Shown here: positions 6,919 through 13,713 of the stretch, in pieces
Numbering within the stretch: the first letter of the stretch is position 1
How the letters are laid out: each line of letters begins with the position of its first letter
DNA from: JAWWPG01 sp038327385
GTDB taxonomy: Bacteria; Actinomycetota; Actinomycetes; Propionibacteriales; Nocardioidaceae
DNA: 21,500 nt
NCBI GenBank assembly: GCA_038327385.1
Contig: JBBQKY010000020.1
Coordinates: 1 to 21,500 of the forward strand
Reading direction: 5' to 3'
The notes under the pieces: generated by a model
The model's input: only the letters and a program-made list of their open reading frames with translations
What the model was told of the DNA's origin: nothing
Database searches by the model: none
Program-made: the position numbers and the translations under genes

Positions 6919-8397
6919 TCAGAGAGGGATGTTGCCGTGGGCGCCGCGAATTCTGGTGCCGTCGCGGTCCAAGCTGTCGACGGCGGCCTCGGGGTCGCGG
7001 TCGGTGAGCGCCCTCGCCAAGGCAGTGGCCAGCGCGGAGCGGGTGCCGGACGGCTCGACCACCTCGTCGATGACCCCGATCTCCACCGCCTTCGCGATTC
7101 CCCCCGCGAGTATCTCGTGCTCAGCAGCGAGCTCGGCCTCCACGGTCGGGCGAAGATCAGCGGCGACGGCAGCGATCTTGCGCCGGTGCAGGATTCGGAC
7201 CGCCGCGACAGCACCCATGACTGCGACCTCGGCGCCCGGCCAGGCGAAGACCCGCGTCGCACCGAGTGCGCGTGCGTTCATGGCGATGTAGGCCCCTCCG
7301 TAGGCCTTGCGCGTCACCAGTGTCACTCTCGGCACTGTCGCCTCGCCGAAGGCATGCAGGAGCTTCGCCCCACGTCGTACGACGCCATCCCACTCCTGCC
7401 CCACGCCGGGCAGGTAGCCGGGCACGTCGACGACGACGACGAGCGGCACCCCGAACGCGTCGCACATCCGCACGAAGCGCGCCGCTTTCTCCGCAGACGG
7501 CGAGTCGAGGCAGCCCCCGAGCCGCAGCGGATTGTTGGCGATCACACCGACCGTCCGGCCGCCCAGACGTCCGAGGGACGTGACGATGTTCGGCGCCCAG
7601 CGCTGGTGCAGCTCGAACATGGTCTCGGGGTCGAGAAGCTGCGCGACGAAGGGGTGCACGTCGTAGGCGCGGCGCTTCGACTCCGGCATCTGGAGCGCCA
7701 GGTCGACGTCGGTGACGCTGGATGGGTCGAGTCGCCCCTGGTCACCCAGCAAGGACACCAGCGCGCGTGCGCGCACCAGCGCGTCAGGCTCTGAGTCCGC
7801 GAGAACGTGCACGACGCCCGACCGCCGGCCGTGCGGCTCCGGCCCGCCGAGGCGGAGCATGTCGACGTCCTCACCGGTCACGGACCGGACGACATCGGGG
7901 CCGGTCACGAAGATCCGTCCCTCTGGACCGAGGATGACGACGTCGGTGAGGGCCGGGCCGTAGGCGGCGCCACCGGCTGCAGGCCCCAGCACGACGGAGA
8001 TCTGCGGGATCTTGCCGGACGCCTGCGTCATGGCATGGAAGATCAGACCCACAGCGTGCAGGGACAGCACCCCCTCGGCGAGGCGGGCGCCTCCCGAGTG
8101 CCAGAGCCCCACGATCGGCGTCTGGTCGGCCAACGCCCGCTCGTAGGCACGGCACACGACAGCGCACCCGTCGTTGCCCATGGCGCCGCCCATGACGGTG
8201 GCGTCGGAGCAGAAGCCGACGACCCGCGTCCCCTCGACGGTGCCGACTGCCGCCAGCATGCCGGAGTCGTCGTCCGGGCTGATGAGCTCGAGGCTGTTCG
8301 CATCGAAGAACGCAGCAAGGCGGAGGTTGGGGTTACGGGGGTCTTCCTCCCGTGGCACCGTGATCTTGCCCGGCTGCGCCTGTTGCGTGGTGGTCAC
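6919..8397 (-). CDS. accD: Acyl-CoA carboxylase carboxyltransferase (beta) subunit, AccD6 type
   Basis: A 492-residue carboxyltransferase subunit of an acetyl/propionyl-CoA carboxylase. It transfers the carboxyl group from biotin on a separate alpha/BCCP subunit to acyl-CoA, giving malonyl- or methylmalonyl-CoA. The first crotonase-fold half carries SGGARLAEGV and GPAAGGAAYGPA, the second GGAYIAMNARALGA and VMGAVAAVRILHRRKI. The last resembles mycobacterial AccD6. It is the final gene of the fatty-acid operon, as accD6 is in mycobacteria, and so probably supplies malonyl-CoA to FabD. No biotin carboxylase gene is in the window. The GTG at 8397 is preferred because GAGG sits 5 nt upstream. A GTG at 8403 would add two residues without a usable ribosome site. 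Acyl chain-length specificity cannot be decided by eye. Confidence 0.93.
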   Translation of the reverse strand: MTTTQQAQPGKITVPREEDPRNPNLRLAAFFDANSLELISPDDDSGMLAAVGTVEGTRVVGFCSDATVMGGAMGNDGCAVVCRAYERALADQTPIVGLWHSGGARLAEGVLSLHAVGLIFHAMTQASGKIPQISVVLGPAAGGAAYGPALTDVVILGPEGRIFVTGPDVVRSVTGEDVDMLRLGGPEPHGRRSGVVHVLADSEPDALVRARALVSLLGDQGRLDPSSVTDVDLALQMPESKRRAYDVHPFVAQLLDPETMFELHQRWAPNIVTSLGRLGGRTVGVIANNPLRLGGCLDSPSAEKAARFVRMCDAFGVPLVVVVDVPGYLPGVGQEWDGVVRRGAKLLHAFGEATVPRVTLVTRKAYGGAYIAMNARALGATRVFAWPGAEVAVMGAVAAVRILHRRKIAAVAADLRPTVEAELAAEHEILAGGIAKAVEIGVIDEVVEPSGTRSALATALARALTDRDPEAAVDSLDRDGTRIRGAHGNIPL

Positions 8398-8416
8398 AGT
8401 CACCTCGTCGTGAAGC

Positions 8417-8489
8417 TGGTCAGTAGCTGGCGATGGGTCACTAGCTGGCGATGGGTCACTAGCTGGCGAAAGGGTCAGTAGCTGGCGAA
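8417..8489. repeat. Four-copy tandem repeat spanning the fabF stop
   Basis: About four copies of an 18-19-bp unit (plus-strand core GTCA[C/G]TAGCTGGCGA) begin at about 8417, 8435, 8453 and 8472. The rightmost copy encodes the fabF C-terminus (FASY-stop), and the other three fill the gap to accD. The array looks like slippage duplication of the end of fabF. Confidence 0.9.
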
Positions 8490-9713
8490 GGCAACGGCGA
8501 CGTTGGCGCCGCCGAAGCCGAAGGAGTTGTTCAGGGCTGCGATGTCACCCGCGGGAAGCTCCCGGGGATAGGTGGCGATGTCGAGATCCACGGCGGGATC
8601 GAGCTTGTCGAGGTTGATCGTCGGCGGTACGACGCGGTGGCGGATCGCCAGCACCGTGGCGATCGACTCGAGCGCTCCCGCACCACCGAGCAGGTGGCCG
8701 GTCATCGACTTGGTGCTGGTGACCACCACATCCGTGGCGTGCTTGCCGAGGGTGTCGTGGATCATCAGTCCCTCGGCGGCGTCACCGAGCGGTGTGGACG
8801 TCGCATGGGCGTTGATGTGCTTGATGTCGCCCGGCTCGATGCCCGACTCGCGAAGCGCCGCCAGGATCGCGCGCGCACCGCCTCGCCCGCGCGGCTCCGG
8901 CTGCGCGATGTCGTGCGCGTCGGCCGTCATACCGGCGCCGAGCAGCTCGGCGTAGACCGTGGCGCCGCGAGCGGTTGCGTGCTCCTCCGACTCGATGACG
9001 AGCACGCCGGCGCCTTCGCCGAGGACGAAGCCGTCGCGGTCGATGTCCCAGGGACGGGAGACCAGCGTCGGGTCGCCCTCGCGCTTGGACAGGGCCATCA
9101 TCTGCGCGAACGCCGACATCGGCAGCGGGTGGATGGCCGCTTCGGTGCCACCGACCACCATGACGTCGGCCCGGCCGAGCCGGATCTGGTCGAGCCCCAA
9201 CGCGATGCCTTCGTTGCCGGACGCGCAGGCCGAGACGGGACAGTGCACTCCGGCCCTCGCCTTCACGTAGAGACTGACGTTGGCCGCCGGCGCGTTGGGC
9301 ATCAACATCGGTACGGCGAGTGGGGACACCCGCCGGGGTCCCTTCTCCTTCAGCACGTCGTAGTTGGCCAGCAGGGTCTGCACCCCACCGATCCCCGAGG
9401 GCAGCGCCACCCCGACGCGATCCGGGTCCACATCGCTATCGGCGAGCCCAGCGTCCTGCCAAGCCTCCATCGCGGCGACCATCGCGAACTGCGAGGCGCG
9501 GTCGAGCCGGCGCGCCTTGACCCGGTCGAGGACCTCTGTCGGCTCCACGGCGGCAGTTGCGGCGATCCTGACGGGCAGCTCCGCAGCCCAGTCGGCCTGC
9601 AGCGTGCGTACGCCGGAGCGACCCGCCAGCATCGCCTCCCAGGTGGAGGCGACGTCGCCGCCGACGGGGGACGTCGTACCGAGGCCGGTGACGACGACGC
9701 GTGTGGAACTCAT
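8475..9713 (-). CDS. fabF: Beta-ketoacyl-ACP synthase II
   Basis: This 412-residue condensing enzyme elongates acyl-ACP with malonyl-ACP in type II fatty acid synthesis. The catalytic triad is visible: Cys163 in SACASG, His303 in NAHATSTPLGD and His340 in KSMTGHLLGGAGALE, with Lys335 nearby. The C-terminal motif NNSFGFGGANV is also present. Length and motifs match FabF/KasA. Only one KAS gene is present here, whereas mycobacteria carry kasA and kasB side by side. The ATG at 9713 follows GAGGTGA. It lies 93 bp after acpP and 77 bp before accD; the latter gap is filled by a tandem repeat copied from this gene's own 3' end. Confidence 0.97.
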   Translation of the reverse strand: MSSTRVVVTGLGTTSPVGGDVASTWEAMLAGRSGVRTLQADWAAELPVRIAATAAVEPTEVLDRVKARRLDRASQFAMVAAMEAWQDAGLADSDVDPDRVGVALPSGIGGVQTLLANYDVLKEKGPRRVSPLAVPMLMPNAPAANVSLYVKARAGVHCPVSACASGNEGIALGLDQIRLGRADVMVVGGTEAAIHPLPMSAFAQMMALSKREGDPTLVSRPWDIDRDGFVLGEGAGVLVIESEEHATARGATVYAELLGAGMTADAHDIAQPEPRGRGGARAILAALRESGIEPGDIKHINAHATSTPLGDAAEGLMIHDTLGKHATDVVVTSTKSMTGHLLGGAGALESIATVLAIRHRVVPPTINLDKLDPAVDLDIATYPRELPAGDIAALNNSFGFGGANVAVAFASY

Positions 9714-9744
9714 CAGATGCTCACCTCGTGCTCGATGGATGGCC

Positions 9745-9762
9745 GCGGCCGACCCAGGCCGC
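9745..9762 (-). promoter_or_regulatory. Small hairpin in acpP-fabF spacer
   Basis: GCGGCC (9745-9750) and GGCCGC (9757-9762) form a 6-bp stem with a 6-nt loop in the 93-bp spacer after acpP. It could be a processing or partial-termination site adjusting acpP level relative to fabF. Evidence is structural only. Confidence 0.3.
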
Positions 9763-9806
9763 TTGCCCGGCGAGCCCCGCTGGTGGGCGAGCTCGCTGGC
9801 TGTCTG

Positions 9807-10055
9807 CTAGCCGTTCTGCGCCTTCTCGATGAAGGCGACGGCGTCGCCGACGGTCTTGAGGTTCTTGACCTCGTCGTCCGGGATCTTCACGCCGAACTGC
9901 TCCTCCGAGGCCACCACCACCTCGACCATGGAGAGCGAGTCGACGTCGAGGTCGTCGATGAAGGACTTGTCGAGCTGCACGTCGTCAGCGGGGATCCCGG
10001 CGACCTCGTTGACGATGTCGGCGAGTCCGGATCGGATCTCCTCAGTGCTGGCCAT
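9807..10055 (-). CDS. acpP: Acyl carrier protein
   Basis: This 82-residue acidic protein carries growing acyl chains as thioesters on 4'-phosphopantetheine. The attachment site is Ser40 in DDLDVDSLSMVE, and the whole four-helix ACP fits this length. The start is the ATG at 10055, preceded by GAAGGAG at 8-nt spacing. An upstream in-frame ATG at 10139 would add 28 residues of non-ACP sequence with no ribosome site and is rejected. It is flanked by fabH and fabF, as in Streptomyces. The spacer before it is unusually long (165 bp) and structured, consistent with separate tuning of a very abundant protein. Confidence 0.97.
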   Translation of the reverse strand: MASTEEIRSGLADIVNEVAGIPADDVQLDKSFIDDLDVDSLSMVEVVVASEEQFGVKIPDDEVKNLKTVGDAVAFIEKAQNG

Positions 10056-10116
10056 CTGGCTGGCTCCTTCTGCTTGCTGGGATGGATAGACGGCTCCCGG
10101 ACCGGGCCGGGGGTTC

Positions 10117-10196
10117 CGCGGCGAAACCGCGAGATTCATGGGGCGTCGCAGAAAGATCCGACGGTGGGGTCGCCGGGGCAGCCTGAGCGTCGGATC
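10117..10196 (-). promoter_or_regulatory. Two hairpins in the fabH-acpP spacer
   Basis: Two inverted repeats lie in the 165-bp gap (10056-10220). One is GATCCGACG (10155-10163) with CGTCGGATC (10188-10196), 9 bp perfect. The other is CGCGG (10117-10121) with CCGCG (10127-10131), closed by a 5-nt loop. On the transcript they lie between the fabH stop and the acpP ribosome site. They may be RNA processing or attenuation elements; no promoter was clear to me. Confidence 0.45.
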
Positions 10197-10220
10197 CTCG
10201 CGCGGAGGTGGCGACAGGCG

Positions 10221-11225
10221 TCACGGGAGTGTGACCACCTGTGCGGCGTAGGCGAGGCCGGCGCCGAAGGCGATGAGCAGCGCGAGATCACCGCTCTTGG
10301 CCTCGCCGGACTCGAGCATCGCGTCGGCGGCGAGCGGCACGGACGCCGCGGACGTGTTGCCCTGGTAGGCGATATCGCGCGCGATCGCGACGGTGTCCGG
10401 GAGCTTGAGGGTTCGAGCCATCGCGTCGGTGATCCGCATGTTCGCCTGGTGTGGCAGGAACACGTCGAGGTCGTCGACCGTGACGCCGGCGCGGTCCAGC
10501 GCCTCGCGGGCGACCTTCGCCATCTCGAAGGACGCCCATCGGAAGACGGGATTACCGTCCATCCGCAGGTTGGGCATCGACGGCTTCTCCATCTCGAGGA
10601 CGTCCGTCCAGGTCTCGGTCTGCCGGATGAAGTCGTACTTCGACCCGTCGGCGCCCCAGGCGACCGGCCCGATGCCCTCGACATCCGACGGTCCCACCAC
10701 CGCGGCGCCGGCTCCGTCGGCGAAGATGAAGGCCGTACCCCGGTCGTAGCGGTCGGTGATGTCGGAGAGCCGCTCCACGCCGACGACCAGCACGTACTTG
10801 GAGGTTCCCGTCCTGACCATGTCGGAGGCGAGGCCAACCCCGTGACAGAAGCCAGCGCAGGCCGCCGAGATGTCGAAGGCAGCCGCTGGCGTGGAGCCCA
10901 GCTCGTCGGAGACGAGCGTCGCCACCGCAGGCGTCTGCATCAGGTGGGTGACGGTAGCCACGATCACACAGCCGAGCTGTCCGGGGTCGACCCCAGCGCG
11001 TTCGAGCGCCTGGCGCCCCGCGGCGACGCTCATGGACAGCACCGTCTCATGCGGCTCAGCCCAGCGACGCTCGATGATGCCGGAGCGCGTGCGAATCCAC
11101 TCGTCGGTCGATTTGATCGTCTCGCAGATCTCCGCGTTGCTGACAACACGGCTGGGCCGGTAGCTGCCGATTCCGAGGATGGCGGCGTGCTCCGCCCCCC
11201 GCGCCGTGCTGATGGTCGCTGCCAT
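10221..11225 (-). CDS. fabH: Beta-ketoacyl-ACP synthase III
   Basis: A 334-residue enzyme that starts fatty acid synthesis by condensing an acyl-CoA primer with malonyl-ACP. Visible catalytic residues are Cys123 in DISAACAGF, His259 in LPHQAN and Asn290 in YQGNTSAAS, the typical Cys-His-Asn triad of FabH. In many actinobacteria FabH uses branched or short-chain primers; specificity cannot be read here. The ATG at 11225 begins 1 nt after the fabD stop, so translation is probably coupled, with GGAGAG upstream inside fabD. An upstream in-frame start overlapping fabD was rejected because its translation is low-complexity Arg/Ser sequence. Placement between fabD and acpP matches the Streptomyces fabD-fabH-acpP-fabF order. 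Confidence 0.97.
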   Translation of the reverse strand: MAATISTARGAEHAAILGIGSYRPSRVVSNAEICETIKSTDEWIRTRSGIIERRWAEPHETVLSMSVAAGRQALERAGVDPGQLGCVIVATVTHLMQTPAVATLVSDELGSTPAAAFDISAACAGFCHGVGLASDMVRTGTSKYVLVVGVERLSDITDRYDRGTAFIFADGAGAAVVGPSDVEGIGPVAWGADGSKYDFIRQTETWTDVLEMEKPSMPNLRMDGNPVFRWASFEMAKVAREALDRAGVTVDDLDVFLPHQANMRITDAMARTLKLPDTVAIARDIAYQGNTSAASVPLAADAMLESGEAKSGDLALLIAFGAGLAYAAQVVTLP

Positions 11226-11226
11226 G

Positions 11227-12408
11227 TCACTCACTCTCCGGGTGCAGGCGCACGAGCGGTTGGCCAGGTGAGACGAGGTCGCCGTCCTCCACGATCCACT
11301 CCACGATCGTGCCGCCGTACGGCGCGACGACCGGGGTGGCGCCACGGAGGTTGCTGACGTCGCCGATCGTCGTACCCGGGTGCAGCAAGGCGCCGTGCGG
11401 TGTCCGAACCGCCTGCTTGAACGTGCCCTTCGACGGCGACACGAGCATCCGCCAGGTGGGGGCGTCGCCGATGGGCATCGCGTCGCCGTGCTTCTCGACG
11501 AAGTCGAGCGCGTCGTCGAGCTGGTCGGGTGTGTTCAACGCGAATGTCTCGACACCTCTCAGCTGTCGGCGCGCAAGGCCGGCCAGCGTCCCCGCCGGCG
11601 GCATCTCGAGGATCCCGGTGACCCCCAGGTCGGACATGGTCTGCATGCAGAGGTCCCAGCGGACCGGGCTGTTGACCTGCATGACGAGGCGTTTGAGCAC
11701 CTCCGGCCCGCTGTGCACCACCTGTCCGTCGCGGTTCGAGACCAGGCGCGTCCTCGCGTCGTGCGTGGTGATCGAGCGAGCCAGCCGGGCGAGTACGTCG
11801 ACCGCCGGCTGCATGTGCGCGGTGTGGAAGGCGCCGGCAACCTTCAGCGGGACGAGCCGGGCCTTGTCCGGCGGGTCGGCAGCGAAGGACCCGAGCTGGT
11901 CGAGGGTGCCGGCTGCGACGATCTGGCCGCCCCCGTTGTCGTTGGCTGCGACGAGATTGTGACGCACGAGCGCCGCCAGCACACTCTCGCGCTCGCCGCC
12001 GAGAACAGCGGTCATGCCCGTCGGCGTGACAGCCGATGCCGCGGCCATGGCCCGCCCGCGCTCCCGGACGAACACCATCGCCTGCTCGGCCGTGATGACC
12101 CCGGCTCCGGTGGCTGCGGCTACCTCCCCCACGCTGTGACCGGCGACAACGCTGATCTTGCCGAAGTAGTCCGCCGGATGCGGGAAGAGGGCGAGCGCTG
12201 CGAGCATGGCCGAGGCCACCAGCAGAGGTTGGGCCACCGCCGTGTCGCGGATGGTCTCCCCGTCCGCCTCGGTCCCGTAGTGGACGAGATCAAGGCCCGC
12301 GACCGCCGACAGCCAGGTGAGGCGGTCGGCGAAGCTGGGATCCTCCAGCCACGGCTCGAGGAAGCCGGGGGTCTGAGCACCCTGGCCCGGGGCGACAATC
12401 GCAAGCAC
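11227..12408 (-). CDS. fabD: Malonyl-CoA:ACP transacylase with C-terminal biotinyl/lipoyl-like domain
   Basis: A 393-residue protein. Residues 1-300 are FabD, which moves malonyl from CoA to ACP: GQGAQ (9-13), nucleophile Ser92 in GHSVGE, His195 in GAFHTAHM and the conserved QP pair (60-61). Typical FabD is about 300-320 residues. The extra C-terminus (about 335-390) reads like a biotinyl/lipoyl hammerhead, with GTTIGDV, VAPYGGTIVEW and EDGDLVSPGQPLVRL. The usual EAMKM attachment motif is replaced by about VSNLRGATP (351-359), without a lysine. It may be a docking or structural domain. The GTG at 12408 is the only sensible start, though its ribosome site is weak. It is the first enzyme gene of the operon, 79 bp after fasR. 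Confidence 0.93.
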   Translation of the reverse strand: MLAIVAPGQGAQTPGFLEPWLEDPSFADRLTWLSAVAGLDLVHYGTEADGETIRDTAVAQPLLVASAMLAALALFPHPADYFGKISVVAGHSVGEVAAATGAGVITAEQAMVFVRERGRAMAAASAVTPTGMTAVLGGERESVLAALVRHNLVAANDNGGGQIVAAGTLDQLGSFAADPPDKARLVPLKVAGAFHTAHMQPAVDVLARLARSITTHDARTRLVSNRDGQVVHSGPEVLKRLVMQVNSPVRWDLCMQTMSDLGVTGILEMPPAGTLAGLARRQLRGVETFALNTPDQLDDALDFVEKHGDAMPIGDAPTWRMLVSPSKGTFKQAVRTPHGALLHPGTTIGDVSNLRGATPVVAPYGGTIVEWIVEDGDLVSPGQPLVRLHPESE

Positions 12409-12472
12409 AGAGTCATCATGCCGTCTGCGCTCCGTTCGCCCGCACTCATTCCAGCACGAAACTCGATGGAGT

Positions 12473-12494
12473 GTTGTTGGAGGTTTTCTACAAC
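12473..12494. promoter_or_regulatory. Inverted repeat between fasR and fabD
   Basis: GTTGT (12473-12477) and ACAAC (12490-12494) form a 5-bp inverted repeat across a 12-bp AT-richer centre at the end of fasR, 65 bp or more upstream of the fabD start. The Streptomyces FasR homologue activates fabDHPF, so an operator is expected near here. Assignment of this particular repeat is a guess. Confidence 0.25.
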
Positions 12495-13648
12495 GAGCTG
12501 GTAGACCGCAGCCGCCCCAAGGTGAGCGCCATCCGCAGCGTGTAGGCGTCGCGAGAGTCGGTAGGGGCCAGGCCGGTCACGTCGGCGATGCGCCGCACGC
12601 GGTAACGAACCGTGTTGGGGTGCACGAACAACGCTCTCGCCGTCGCCTCGATCGACCCGCCGGAGTCGAGGTAGGCGGTCAGGGTGTCGAGCAGCGTGGG
12701 ACTGGTGTCGCACAGCGGCTGGTAGACGAGCTCCACCAGCTGGCGGCGGGCGTGCCCGTCGCCAGACAGCGCCCGCTCGGGAAGCAGGTCGTCGCTGGAG
12801 ACCGGGCGTGGGGCGTCGGGCCATGCGATCGCGGCGCGCAGTCCGGCCAGGGCCGCGCGGGCGGAGATGCTGGCGGACAGCAGGTCACCCACCACGGGAC
12901 CTGTGACGACAGCGCCCGGCCCGAAGTGCCCGGCGATCCGGGTCCCCGCCTTGTCCGGGTCGTCGACACCGCCGAGGACGACGACGAGGCGCTCGCCTTG
13001 TACGGCGCACAGGGCGTCGAGAGCCCCGGCACGGGCCGAGCGCTTGATCGTGTCGACGGCCGTCGCGGAGTTCCCCTCCGGCGTGAAGCCCAGCACGACA
13101 CAGACCCCGCTCGTGGATGCCCAGCCAAGGGCGGTGGCCCGCGAGCGGATGGCGTCGTCGGCCTCCCCGCGCAGCACCGAGTCGACGATCAGCGCCTCGA
13201 GCCGCGCGTCCCACGCCCCTCGCTGCTCGGCGGCTCTGGCGTAGATATCGGCAGCAGCGAAGGCGATCTCCCGCGAGTAGCGCATCACCGCTTCCCGCAC
13301 CAGCGGGGCGTCCCGTGGGCCGACCAGGCCCTCCACCCGGTCCTCCACCACAGCGATCGTCGTCCGCACCATCTCGACCGTCTGCTGCAGCGTCACGAGA
13401 CCGGTGAGCTCGCGCGGTGCGGTTCCGAAGACGTCGGCGGTGACGGTGGGACTGGTCGTGGGGTCGCGGAACCAGTCGACGAAGCTGGCGATGCCGGCGC
13501 CTGCGATCAGGCCGATCCAGGACCGCTCCTGGGCTGGGAGAGCGCGGAACCAGGTCAGCTCGTCGGTCATCTTGGCGATCGCGGCCTGCGTCAGGGCGCC
13601 TACGGACGCCTCGAGCCTGCGTGTCGCTACCGCCGTACCGCCAACCAT
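12488..13648 (-). CDS. fasR: PucR-type regulator of fatty acid synthesis
   Basis: A 386-residue transcription factor. The C-terminal helix-turn-helix (about 335-380) has GGSIEATARALFVHPNTVRY and RVRRIADVTGL, the PucR/CdaR-type HTH. The N-terminal two thirds form a ligand- or partner-sensing region of GGDEF-like/RsbT-antagonist type, without a clear catalytic motif. In Streptomyces coelicolor the homologous FasR, upstream of fabDHPF, activates that operon, and mycobacteria have a related gene next to aceE and fabD. The same role is inferred here. The start is ATG 13648; a 17-bp perfect palindrome (13649-13665) directly abuts the start codon, suggesting autoregulation or a leaderless or weakly led message. 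Its stop is 79 bp before fabD, so co-transcription is possible. Confidence 0.9.
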   Translation of the reverse strand: MVGGTAVATRRLEASVGALTQAAIAKMTDELTWFRALPAQERSWIGLIAGAGIASFVDWFRDPTTSPTVTADVFGTAPRELTGLVTLQQTVEMVRTTIAVVEDRVEGLVGPRDAPLVREAVMRYSREIAFAAADIYARAAEQRGAWDARLEALIVDSVLRGEADDAIRSRATALGWASTSGVCVVLGFTPEGNSATAVDTIKRSARAGALDALCAVQGERLVVVLGGVDDPDKAGTRIAGHFGPGAVVTGPVVGDLLSASISARAALAGLRAAIAWPDAPRPVSSDDLLPERALSGDGHARRQLVELVYQPLCDTSPTLLDTLTAYLDSGGSIEATARALFVHPNTVRYRVRRIADVTGLAPTDSRDAYTLRMALTLGRLRSTSSL

Positions 13649-13665
13649 GCGTCTAGCCTAGACGC
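13649..13665. promoter_or_regulatory. 17-bp perfect palindrome abutting fasR start
   Basis: GCGTCTAG and CTAGACGC (13649-13656 and 13658-13665) flank a single central C. The site begins immediately upstream of the fasR ATG and lies in the 65-bp gap with the divergent PHP gene. Size and symmetry suit a dimeric repressor, which could block fasR expression. Which protein binds is unknown. Confidence 0.6.
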
Positions 13666-13670
13666 CTTCT

Positions 13671-13700
13671 TTGTGGTGATCGGACAAAGAACCGGATAAG
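13671..13700 (+). promoter_or_regulatory. Possible promoter of the PHP gene
   Basis: TTGTGG (13671-13676) and GATAAG (13695-13700) are 18 bp apart and partly match sigma-70-type -35 and -10 hexamers. Transcription would begin only a few bases before the ATG at 13714, implying a very short leader. The call is weak. Confidence 0.3.
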
Positions 13701-13713
13701 GCAGGATGTCTGC

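Noticed and set aside
10056..10139. N-terminal extension of the acyl carrier protein from an upstream ATG
   Set aside because: The 28 extra residues are Pro/Arg-rich and unlike any ACP; the internal ATG at 10055 has a near-ideal GAAGGAG ribosome site.
8637..11357. A 906-codon open frame on the plus strand opposite fabF, acpP, fabH and fabD
   Set aside because: It runs antisense through four strongly supported genes, has a His/Arg/Gly/Asp-rich translation, and reflects GC-rich third positions lacking stops on the opposite strand.
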